A stretch of DNA of 64,000 nucleotides from CBDCMJ01 sp965218875 (GTDB lineage Bacteria > Chloroflexota > Dehalococcoidia > Lucifugimonadales > UBA3495). This document shows, piece after piece, positions 38,240-45,957 of the stretch. The notes beneath the pieces were generated by a model. That model had not been told where the DNA came from, searched no databases, and worked only from the letters and a program-made list of their open reading frames with translations. The translations under genes were made by a program, and so were the position numbers. The stretch covers positions 18,824 through 82,823 of the forward strand of contig CBDCMJ010000001.1 in assembly GCA_965218875.1 (NCBI GenBank), read 5' to 3'. Position 1 is the first letter of the stretch. The number at the start of each line of letters is the position of its first letter.

Positions 38240-39511
38240 ACGCAGGTCTCCGGTCTTGCTTATGACGTTGGGGAACGGGTTGCCGCCCGGCGCCGGACGC
38301 ACTCCGCCCACGGTGAGACGCGCAACGGAGAGCGCAGGAAGGCAGGGTGAGGGTTGGAGCAAGACGCAGCTCGGGAACGCGAACCCTGGAGACTGCTATG
38401 AGGGAGAGTTGGAGAGGGACGAAGCTGGAGATATGGCTTTACCCCCGGCGGCGGACGCACTACGCCCTGATCTGGCATTGGCATGGAAGCCGATGGGGGC
38501 TGGAGAATGGCGCAGTTCGCACAGGGTCGGTTCGCGAGGACGCGAAACCCGGGAAGCTGCTACGAGGGGGAATAGGAGGGGGAATTGGAGAGGAACGCAG
38601 TCCGGCCAGTGGCTACGTCGTCAGCCACCGCACCGGGGAAACTGCGCTGCAACGGTAAGCGTCCGGTCTGCTATTGCGGTGCGACCGGAGCAAGAGGAAG
38701 CTGCGGTGCCGCTGCCTGGGTCCAGCAGCTACGCCGCAGTCGCGGGGAAGCAGCCGGAGCTTGATGTCCGTTGCAACCGCAGAGTGCAGAGAGTGCGAAG
38801 CAGGTTCAGCCGCTCCGCAGTGAAACCGAAGAGTAAGGGTCGAGGGTCCTGGGTCGCCAGTCAGAGTCTGGGGTCACCTCCTGTCAGTGGGACTGCCGTG
38901 AGTTCAGGGTCTGCCGTCAAAAGGGATTCCCGGGTTGCCGTCTTGTGTCTGTCTGCCACCTCCGTGATTCTGGTCCTTGTTGTGGGGATGCCGCGCCGTG
39001 GGTAGGGACCTGGTGAAGCGCACCGTGCACTTCCGTAGTAAGGGATGCTGTGCCGTGGTTAGGGATACCTGGTGATGCGCCGCCGTGCGCCTCGATGGGA
39101 TAAGGATACCGTGCCTTGGTTAGGGATGCCGGGTGAAGCGCACCGTGCGCCTCGGAAATATCCCTCGCGGACGCCCATCGGGAGAGCAAGGCTCAATCCT
39201 TCTGAGTCAATCCGGCTGGGGCGGGCCGTTCGGAGAGCAGGGCTCAATCCTATGCGGCCAGTCCCGGGTCCAGGGACGGGACCCTCCAGGTTTCTAGGGC
39301 GGGAAACGCTGGAAAAAGCCTGACAACGCAATCTAGTATCCGGCACCTGTCGGGGATGCGGCAAGGGTTTTACCGTCCCGGCGCCGAAAGTGTTCACAGA
39401 AATCTAAGTGCCAGATCCAGGCGCCGGCGCCGACACATCGCCCGGTGCTAGAATGACCGGGCTGCGCCAGGCAAAGCGCAGCGACCACAACCATTAACCA
39501 GAGAACGAGGA
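38240..39511. repeat. Repeat-rich non-coding block of the right arm
   Basis: About 1.27 kb without a convincing gene; it resembles the reverse complement of 10820-11887. It contains imperfect ~150-160-bp repeats (CGGACGCACT at 38293 and 38453 with related downstream text), three ~60-bp direct repeats (38992-39160), ~55-bp diverged repeats around 39175-39255, and the 68-bp segment 39262-39329 identical in inverted orientation to 10985-11052. Confidence 0.65.
38992..39160 (+). repeat. Three ~60-bp direct repeats
   Basis: Units beginning near 38994, 39053 and 39113 share GCCGTGGTTAGGGAT followed by a TGGTGAAGCGCACCGTGC-like half. The left arm has only one clear unit (about 11213-11265, reverse orientation). 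The spacing and imperfect identity are not those of a CRISPR array. Confidence 0.65.
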
Positions 39512-40642
39512 ATGCCAAGGCCAACACCACACCAACAAGCAATCTCCATCATCGAAAGACTGGCCGCTGACAACCTGGGCGGGTCTCTCGAAGCCACGGC
39601 GAACTGCAACCAGTGCTCCGAGGAGCTGACCATCAACCTGGTGAAAAGCGTCGCCGGAATCCACCGGGACAAGCGGGTCGGAACCGTGCAGCCTGACCTC
39701 GCCTTGCTCGACGCCGAGGAAGAACCTGTCAGATTCATCGAGGTCGTGGACAGCCACGCGCCCGAGAGCAACGTCCACGAGTACGCCCTGGCCCACGGCA
39801 TCGAGATAGTTGAGATACATCTCCGGGCGGGGAGGGAGTTCACCGGCAGGAGAAGGAACAAGGCCCTGGACGCCTCCCTGACGGTCAAGGCGAGACTGCG
39901 GGAACTAGCCGAGGGACGGATTCGGATCGACGCCCACAACCTGCTGTGCCGGAAGCCGCCCTGCCAGGAGTGCGGAACGCCCCTGCCGCTGCGGACGGTC
40001 GCCATCAGGACCACCGACTGCTGGCATTGCGGGCAGAACGTGAACGTGGCCGTGGGATACAAGGATGGTGACAGTCTCTGGCAGGACCTGTTCACAACCG
40101 AGGAGATGGAGTTCGCCCGGGAGAACGGCGTGACCCTGGAGCGAAGGTTCAGCGCCACCGCCGGGGAGAAATACCTGGCGAACATCTGCACCGGCTGCGA
40201 CCAGATGCAAGGGAACTGGTTTCTGTACGTGGACCCCTTCCACGACAGGTTCAATCTCTTCAGAACCGAGCGGCAGGAATACGGACCCTGCGACAAGTGC
40301 GCCACCCGCTACTGCATGACCCACGGTGAATATCTCGACTACAGAGACACCGGCCAGTGCCCCGCCTGCCTGGAGGAAGCCGAGAGGGTCATGTGCGCCA
40401 ACAACCCGGACCGGGAGTGCTTCTACCCAGACCGCTGCCAGCAGGACCGGTGCTACTTCGTCAACCGGGAACAGCAGCGGCTCCAAGCCCAGCAGGAGTG
40501 GGAGCGGCAGCACCAAGAGTGGGAACGGGAACAGCAGGGGCTTCGGAAGCAACAGCAGGAAAAGAACCGGCTGGAACACGAGCAACGACAACAGGAATGG
40601 GCGGAACTCAACGAGTGGTTCCGCAGACAGAGGGGTCAGTAA
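39512..40642 (+). CDS. CoiA-like predicted nuclease with zinc ribbons and C-terminal coiled coil
   Basis: A 376-residue protein. Residues ~25-110 have a PD-(D/E)XK look: CNQCSEELTINLVKS, VQPDLALLDAEEEPVRFIEV, then SNVHEYALAHGIEIVEI, similar to the CoiA/competence-nuclease group; the lysine of the triad is not obvious. Cys pairs follow: CRKPPCQECG, DCWHCGQN, CTGCDQM, CDKCATRYC, CPACLEE and further Cys. The last ~75 residues are Gln/Glu/Arg-rich and should form a coiled coil. ATG 39512 follows ACGAGGA. It has no counterpart in the left arm, so it was gained by the right arm or lost from the left. The role could be DNA processing or defence. Confidence 0.7.
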   Translation: MPRPTPHQQAISIIERLAADNLGGSLEATANCNQCSEELTINLVKSVAGIHRDKRVGTVQPDLALLDAEEEPVRFIEVVDSHAPESNVHEYALAHGIEIVEIHLRAGREFTGRRRNKALDASLTVKARLRELAEGRIRIDAHNLLCRKPPCQECGTPLPLRTVAIRTTDCWHCGQNVNVAVGYKDGDSLWQDLFTTEEMEFARENGVTLERRFSATAGEKYLANICTGCDQMQGNWFLYVDPFHDRFNLFRTERQEYGPCDKCATRYCMTHGEYLDYRDTGQCPACLEEAERVMCANNPDRECFYPDRCQQDRCYFVNREQQRLQAQQEWERQHQEWEREQQGLRKQQQEKNRLEHEQRQQEWAELNEWFRRQRGQ

Positions 40643-40682
40643 GCCAAGCCAGCGCCGCCCTCCACGCCGGCACCGCCGCCGC

Positions 40683-41519
40683 CTAATTCCGCCACAGCCC
40701 CAGGGTCAGCACCCGCCGCGCCCAGCGCACCCGCACCAGCCCGGCCCGCTGGCACCTGACCTTCGCCAGCTCCCGCACCCGCCAGTTCAGTTGCTCGTTG
40801 CGGTCCAGGCCCCGCAGCGGCGCCGTCTCCGGCGGCAGCGTCAGCCCGTGCTCCTCCAGCATCGCCACCTCCAGCTCCAGAATCCGCGCCCGCCGCGACG
40901 CCCACGCCAACCCCCTGCCCCGGGGCGAGTGTCCCACCCACAGCTTGCGCCACTCGTCGATCAACTCCCAGGCCTCGCCGTAGACATCCTCGTCGTCGTC
41001 GGCAGGCTCCCTCATAACCAGGTCGGGGTAACGCCTGGCAGCCCCGGCCCGCACCGTCCCGGCGCCGCCTGACCCCGCCTCCGGCGCCGCGCCGCGCCGT
41101 CCTCCCAGCCGCCGCTCCAACCGCTGCATCTCCTGGGCGAACTCCCGCCGCAGCGAATCCGCCACTGGACCGGCAAAATCCCCGCCGTTGCCGTTGTTGC
41201 TGCCCGCCGCCGACACCAGCGCCCACTCTCCCGCCAGCTCGGCCACCCGTTCCTCCAACGCCCTGACCGTCTCCCGGTCCTCCTCCATCGCGGCGACGGC
41301 CCGCTGCAACAGCATCCGCTCCAACGCCTCCGCCAGGCGCTCCGACATCCGACCGGCCCCCTCGCTGCGCCACATGGTCTTGCGGTCTATGCCCAGCTCC
41401 TCCGCCGCCTTCGCCTGCCCCAGGTCTTTCACCAGGTCGTTCAACAACGCCCGCAGCCGCAGCTCCCGCAGGCTCTCGATGCTGGGGGTGCCATCCCCCG
41501 GCCATCCCGGTCGCATCAT
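40683..41519 (-). CDS. HTH plus coiled-coil putative regulator, divergent from the right secretion operon
   Basis: The open frame extends upstream, but ATG 41517-41519 has GGAGG 8 nt upstream, giving 278 residues. Like its left homologue (9965-10819) it has an N-terminal HTH-like region (QAKAAEELGIDRKTMWRSEG), a middle helical section (VAAMEEDRETVRALEERVAEL) and the conserved C-terminus from ARRYPDLVMREPADDDEDVY through RILELEVAMLEEHGLTLPPE to LTLGLWRN. The middle is more diverged than the C-terminus, so the C-terminal domain is the conserved functional part. It probably regulates the adjacent operon through the inverted repeats at 41801-41851. Confidence 0.7.
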   Translation of the reverse strand: MMRPGWPGDGTPSIESLRELRLRALLNDLVKDLGQAKAAEELGIDRKTMWRSEGAGRMSERLAEALERMLLQRAVAAMEEDRETVRALEERVAELAGEWALVSAAGSNNGNGGDFAGPVADSLRREFAQEMQRLERRLGGRRGAAPEAGSGGAGTVRAGAARRYPDLVMREPADDDEDVYGEAWELIDEWRKLWVGHSPRGRGLAWASRRARILELEVAMLEEHGLTLPPETAPLRGLDRNEQLNWRVRELAKVRCQRAGLVRVRWARRVLTLGLWRN

Positions 41520-41800
41520 CCTTGCCACCTCCATGCTCGTGTTCCACAAGGAACATTTCCTGTAGGGGCGTGGAACATCGCCGCCGCCAGCGCCATGTTC
41601 CACCTGGAACAATCCGTAGCTGGCCCTGCCCCATGGCCCTGGAACCGGCCCTTCCCGCCAAGTGTTCACAACTTCCGCCCCGAACCCCCCGAAATACCCC
41701 CATTTCAGCTACGAAACCGCCTTCATGCCCCATCCTGCCCAAAGTCCAAATCCCTGTACACGTCTATAACACCACGGTTGGGGCGTCGGGCGTCAGGTCT

Positions 41801-41851
41801 TATAGGGTGGTTCACGCGTGAACCAGGGGTTCATGGATGAACCACCCTATA
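41801..41851. promoter_or_regulatory. Nested inverted repeats upstream of the right secretion operon
   Basis: TATAGGGTGGTTCA (41801-41814) and TGAACCACCCTATA (41838-41851) are perfect 14-bp inverted repeats 23 nt apart. Nested inside the left one is a perfect 16-bp palindrome GGTTCACGCGTGAACC (41809-41824), and GGGGTTCATGGATGAACC carries a further half-site pair. They lie between the divergent regulator and operon genes and have the form of an operator. The right half recurs at 63798-63811. Confidence 0.75.
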
Positions 41852-41930
41852 GGGGGTTGGAGTCGGGGCGGGCGGTCTCCACACTGGCTTGGCGAACATC
41901 GGTTCGCAATCCAAACCGGAGGAGGCCGCC

Positions 41931-42551
41931 ATGTTCCGCAGATTCATCCCCAGGTCCGGCAAGGCCCGCCGCCTGATTCTCCTGGCGGGGGCCTTGCTGC
42001 TCACGGGCCTTTGCGCCGTCCCCATGAGCGGCGTCGCCCTGGCCCAGTCCCCGCCCCCCGACAGCGACACCGTCACCCTGGTCAACCGCGACCGGCAGAT
42101 GGTGGAGCGGAAGAAGGAGGGCGATTTCGTGGCCCGCCCCGTCTTCAGCCGCCAGACCGATGTCCTCTTCTACGCCGTCCGCCATCCCGACACCGGCGAC
42201 TGGCTCACCAGCACCTACCGGGTCAGGGGCGGCGAGAAACACCTCTCCGAGGGCTGGGAGTACACCTTCGAGTACCCCGCCCTGGACGAGCAGCCCGAGC
42301 TCCACCCGGAACAGGCATATCTCCTGGTGCTGGCCGTGCCCCGCACCGGCGGCGGCGACCACCACGTCTTCCACGCCCTGATTCCCGTCCACCAGCCCAA
42401 CGGGTTGTGGGACAAGGTGCTGGGGGCCCTCGACCCCGACCGCTGGGCCCGGGCCGCCGCCAAGTGGGTCATCCAGGGTGTACACGGAACCCTGTGCGGC
42501 GTGGTGCAGAAGATTTCGGCCAGCGACCTCGACGAGTGCCGGGGAGGGTAG
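41931..42551 (+). CDS. Secreted protein, first gene of the secretion operon (right copy)
   Basis: 206 residues from ATG 41931, preceded by GGAGGAGGCCGCC. An upstream ATG at 41889 is in frame but has no ribosome site and would bury the signal peptide. The signal peptide has RRFIPRSGKARR, a LILLAGALLLTGL core and cleavage near VALAQS. The mature part matches the left copy (8935-9558) closely, including TLCGVVQK and the terminal DECRGG. No known family. Seven nt separate it from the VirB6-like gene. Confidence 0.75.
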   Translation: MFRRFIPRSGKARRLILLAGALLLTGLCAVPMSGVALAQSPPPDSDTVTLVNRDRQMVERKKEGDFVARPVFSRQTDVLFYAVRHPDTGDWLTSTYRVRGGEKHLSEGWEYTFEYPALDEQPELHPEQAYLLVLAVPRTGGGDHHVFHALIPVHQPNGLWDKVLGALDPDRWARAAAKWVIQGVHGTLCGVVQKISASDLDECRGG

Positions 42552-42557
42552 GGATTT

Positions 42558-43538
42558 ATGAGCGACATCCTCACCGGAACTCCCCCGGACCTGACCTACC
42601 TGCATCCCTTCATCCAGCAGGCCTGGATGGTGGTGTGGGCCGTCACCTCCGGCGCCCTGGCGGTGATCCTGGGCTGGATGGGGCTGAGCTTCATCGTCCA
42701 GGAGCACCTGGGCCATCACCAGTCGGGCTGGCGGGAGATGGTGCCCCGGCTCGTCCTGGGCCTCACCGCCGCCGCCTCGTCCCTCTGGTGGTGCGCCCTG
42801 GTCATCGACGTGGCCCACGCCGTCTCCCAGTTCATCGCCGTCTCCCTGGACGTAACCCCCGGCGCCCTGCTGCGCGCTCCCCTGGAGCCGCTGCTGACCG
42901 CCGTCGAGACCGCCAACACCGGGCTGGCGGTGTTCATCGCCCTGCTCTACCTGGTCTTCGGCTTCTTCGTCCTCTACCTGCTGGTGCAGATGATCCTACG
43001 CCTGGCCCTCATCGACATCCTGCTCTGCCTGGCCCCCATCGCCCTGGGGCTGTGGATTCTGCCCCACACCGCCGGTTGGGGAAAGCACTGGCTGCGGCTG
43101 TTCATGACCACGGTGTTCCAGCAGGCGGTGCAGCTCATCGCCGTGGCCCTGGCCTTCGCCTTTCTCGAAGACTTCGCCGCCATCGCCGCCTTTGAGCCCT
43201 CGGAGGACCTGGTGTGGAAGCTGCTGATGGCCATCGCCTTCATGTACCTGGCGGGGCGTGTCCCCTCGATGCTGGGGCACCACGGGACCTTCGACGCCTG
43301 GCTGCACACCCTCTACTTCGGGATGTCCCTGCCCGGTTCGATGGTGCGCTCCGGCCGCGCCCTGGGGATGTTGGCCGGTGGGGCCGCCGGAGGACCGGCA
43401 GGCGCGGCAGCCGCGTCAGCGGCGACCGGCGCGGCCAGCGCCGCGGCCACCACGGCCGCCGGAGCGGTGAACTCGGCGGCCCAGGGCTCCACCGCTCCCG
43501 CCCAGAGCGGCCCGACGCCAAGGAGCCAGGGGCCGTAG
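42558..43538 (+). CDS. VirB6/TrbL-like polytopic channel protein (right copy)
   Basis: 326 residues, the same length as the left copy (7948-8928) and differing at few positions, mostly in the Ala/Gly/Ser-rich C-terminal tail. It carries about six hydrophobic spans and the conserved LLCLAPIALGLWILP core followed by WLRLFMTTVFQQAVQ. It is expected to form part of the inner-membrane channel. ATG 42558 directly follows the secreted-protein stop with a weak site (AGGGATTT). Confidence 0.85.
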   Translation: MSDILTGTPPDLTYLHPFIQQAWMVVWAVTSGALAVILGWMGLSFIVQEHLGHHQSGWREMVPRLVLGLTAAASSLWWCALVIDVAHAVSQFIAVSLDVTPGALLRAPLEPLLTAVETANTGLAVFIALLYLVFGFFVLYLLVQMILRLALIDILLCLAPIALGLWILPHTAGWGKHWLRLFMTTVFQQAVQLIAVALAFAFLEDFAAIAAFEPSEDLVWKLLMAIAFMYLAGRVPSMLGHHGTFDAWLHTLYFGMSLPGSMVRSGRALGMLAGGAAGGPAGAAAASAATGAASAAATTAAGAVNSAAQGSTAPAQSGPTPRSQGP

Positions 43539-43683
43539 CCAACAACCAGACCGACGACAGCCACCGGCGCGGACAGGTTTCGCGCCGGAACCGCCCAGGA
43601 GGTGGAGCCATGTGCCAGTAGATGTAGACACGGACCGGGCAAAGAAATACAGCCAACCAACCCGATCTCAAGGAGATAGAGAA

Positions 43684-43980
43684 ATGTCAGACCTGACACA
43701 GACCATATCGAACCTGGTGGGCATCCTGCTGGGCTTGGTGGGCGTCGTAGGCGTGGGTTACTTCATATACGGCGCCTACATGTACCTGACCGCCAGCGGC
43801 GCGCCCAACCAGATGGAGCGCGGCAAGGCCGCCATGATGACCGCCCTGGCCGGCATCGTGCTGGCCCTCGTCGCTTATGGCGTCGTTGAGCTGGTGATGA
43901 ACGCCGTCGTCGGCAACCCGGTGGACCCCACCGTGCCCGACCCCACGACCCGCATCGACCCCGGTACCGGCCACGTTTAG
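43684..43980 (+). CDS. VirB2/TrbC-like small integral membrane protein (right copy)
   Basis: 98 residues from ATG 43684, preceded by AAGGAGATAGAGAA; the frame is open further upstream but the ribosome site fixes this start. Two hydrophobic spans flank the PNQMERGKAAM loop, identical to the left copy over nearly the whole length. The C-terminus differs (TTRIDPGTGHV against TDS). Probable pilin-like channel subunit. The 145-bp gap upstream holds no gene. Confidence 0.8.
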   Translation: MSDLTQTISNLVGILLGLVGVVGVGYFIYGAYMYLTASGAPNQMERGKAAMMTALAGIVLALVAYGVVELVMNAVVGNPVDPTVPDPTTRIDPGTGHV

Positions 43981-43990
43981 GAGGGATGGA

Positions 43991-45610
43991 ATGAGAGAGC
44001 ATGAAGTCCCCACCCACGTGCAGGCCGAGGACAAGGTGCTGCTGTGGTTCACCTTTCCCCAGATCGTGGCGGTGGTGGCGGTGTGCGCCGTGGCCTACGG
44101 CGCTTACCACTACCTCCCCTTCGGCCCTATGGCGGTCCGCCTCGCCGTTGGCGTGCTGATCGGCGTGGTGGGCATCGCCCTGACCGTGGGCAAGGTGGGA
44201 GGCCGGGGGCTGCCCCTGGTGGCCGCCGACCTCCTCAAGTTCAACCTGGGGGCCAGGCGCTACGCCGGGTCCCCGCTGGAAATGACCAGGAGCGAGCCCC
44301 CCGTCCCGGTGGAGGCCAAGCCCGACCCCCTGCGGCTGCTGGCCAAGAAAGCGGCGAGCGGTGTAGGACGGGCGGTGAACGCTGCCCGCAAGATGGGGCG
44401 TGCCCCCTTCCGTCCCCACAGCTGGTTCGGCAAACGCCGCCGTCCGAAGGATGGAAATAACCAGCAGTTCAAGCCGGAGGAGACCAAACACAAGAAGCCC
44501 TGGAACCGCTTCCTGGCGGTGGCGGCCCTGGGACTGCTGGCCGTTGTCCTGCTGCCATCAACAGCCCTGGCCGACGACCCCGACGACGAGGACCCGGGCT
44601 GGCGGCTGGAGGAAATCTACTTCGTGCCGCCCGACCCGGTGCCGGGACGCCGCATTTTCATCGAGCGGCTGGCCGTCTCCGGCGACACCGCCGCCGTCAC
44701 ACTGCGGGCGGCCCACGACCTGGACCTGAAGGTCAGGGTCTTCGGCGGCAGGCAGGGCCGGACCCTGAAGATGGGGGCCAACACCAGCCTGACGGCGGGC
44801 CAGGCCAAAAGCTACAACCTGACCCTGAACGGCCCGTCGCCGTCCTTCACCTTCTCCTGGGTGGACACCCTGGGGAGGTCCGGGGCGGTGACCCTGAAGA
44901 GCGACCAGATTCCCTACCCCCTGCCGTCAGCGGACGGCGGGCTGTGCGACCTGAAGCTGACCTCCCTGGAATGGACGCCGGGCAGCATCTCCGGCGTCAT
45001 CGCCTCGGAGTGCATCAGTGAGACCCGGTACGAGGAACCCCTGCCGGTGTACGGCGGCCACTTCAGCCAGACGGTCCCCTCCCTGCTGGACGCCTCGGTC
45101 ACCCGCATCGTGGGGACGGTCAACATAGCTGCCGGAAGCCACCGGGCCAGCACGCCCTTCGTCGCCGGCGGCCAGACCCGTTTCACCCTTCCGGTCGCCA
45201 ACCGCAAGGCCACCCACGGGGTGGAAATCACGGCGGAGTTGACGGCGACGCTGAACCTGCCGCTGCCGCCCATGTTGCAGACCACACATCACCCGGCCCG
45301 GACCGACGTGTATACCCGGCGGGTGAGCCTGTCCTGCGGCGAGGGTTCCTCGGTGACCAGGACCGTCCGTATCTACGTCTACCACCCGGAGCACGTGCGG
45401 GCCGTGGAGGTCCAGCGCGCTCCGGTCAGCCGAACCCGCCCGGAGACGGTTCCCCTGGCCCCGGCCACCGTATCGAGTACGGGGCAGGCTCTGGGCATGG
45501 GGGCCGACGATCCCTACCAGGCACTGCACGTTCCCCCGCCCACACCCCCGCCGCCGAAGGCGGAGCAGGCTCCCGTTGGCGATTCCAGCTGGTGGAGTTG
45601 GCCGTGGTAG
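43991..45610 (+). CDS. PrgI-like membrane protein fused to a secreted beta-rich ectodomain (right copy)
   Basis: 539 residues, the same length and layout as 5890-7509: a PrgI-like head with two spans, a basic linker, an internal hydrophobic anchor ending TALADDPDDED, and a beta-rich exported part with a Pro-rich end (HVPPPTPPPPKAEQ). The linker between head and anchor is the most diverged part between copies, whereas the head and ectodomain are strongly conserved. It starts 10 nt after the VirB2-like stop (GGAGGGATGGA upstream). Confidence 0.8.
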   Translation: MREHEVPTHVQAEDKVLLWFTFPQIVAVVAVCAVAYGAYHYLPFGPMAVRLAVGVLIGVVGIALTVGKVGGRGLPLVAADLLKFNLGARRYAGSPLEMTRSEPPVPVEAKPDPLRLLAKKAASGVGRAVNAARKMGRAPFRPHSWFGKRRRPKDGNNQQFKPEETKHKKPWNRFLAVAALGLLAVVLLPSTALADDPDDEDPGWRLEEIYFVPPDPVPGRRIFIERLAVSGDTAAVTLRAAHDLDLKVRVFGGRQGRTLKMGANTSLTAGQAKSYNLTLNGPSPSFTFSWVDTLGRSGAVTLKSDQIPYPLPSADGGLCDLKLTSLEWTPGSISGVIASECISETRYEEPLPVYGGHFSQTVPSLLDASVTRIVGTVNIAAGSHRASTPFVAGGQTRFTLPVANRKATHGVEITAELTATLNLPLPPMLQTTHHPARTDVYTRRVSLSCGEGSSVTRTVRIYVYHPEHVRAVEVQRAPVSRTRPETVPLAPATVSSTGQALGMGADDPYQALHVPPPTPPPPKAEQAPVGDSSWWSWPW

Positions 45611-45936
45611 GGCGCATCGCAACCATCCTCCTCGCCTCCGGCGCGGCGCTGGCCTCCGTGGCCGCCGCCGCGCCGGACGAGAGGGACAAAATGCTGGCGG
45701 CCTTCGACGCGGTGCTGACGGGCATGGCCTTCGCCGGGGTGGGCCTCTGCCTCTTCGCCATCGTCTGGGCCGGGTTCGTGCTGATGGCCGAGGGCGCCGA
45801 AGGCGAAGGGCCTGGGCGGGGAAAAGCCAGGAACGCCGTGATCATGGCCGTCGTCGGCCTGGTGGTGGTACTCCTGGCCAAGGCCATCGCCCTCGCATTG
45901 AACAGCAGGCTCGGCCCGATCCTGCCCATCCCATAG
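45592..45936 (+). CDS. Small membrane protein of the secretion operon (right copy)
   Basis: 114 residues from GTG 45592, overlapping the end of the PrgI-like gene by 19 nt. Three hydrophobic stretches: IATILLASGAALASVAA, AGVGLCLFAIVWAGFVLMA and IMAVVGLVVVLLAKAIALA, with a charged EGAEGEGPGRGKAR linker. Matches the left copy at 5564-5911. A structural channel role is inferred from the operon; no family signature. Confidence 0.75.
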   Translation: MELAVVGRIATILLASGAALASVAAAAPDERDKMLAAFDAVLTGMAFAGVGLCLFAIVWAGFVLMAEGAEGEGPGRGKARNAVIMAVVGLVVVLLAKAIALALNSRLGPILPIP

Positions 45937-45957
45937 AACCGGAAAGGAGATTCAACG

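Noticed and set aside
38992..39160. CRISPR-like spacing of direct repeats
   Set aside because: Units are imperfect, ~60 bp apart with related sequence throughout the unit, and no cas genes are present (the Cas4-like nuclease belongs to the maintenance operon).
41889..41930. Upstream ATG for the right secreted protein
   Set aside because: It lacks a ribosome site and would add 14 residues before the signal peptide; the left copy starts at the equivalent of 41931.
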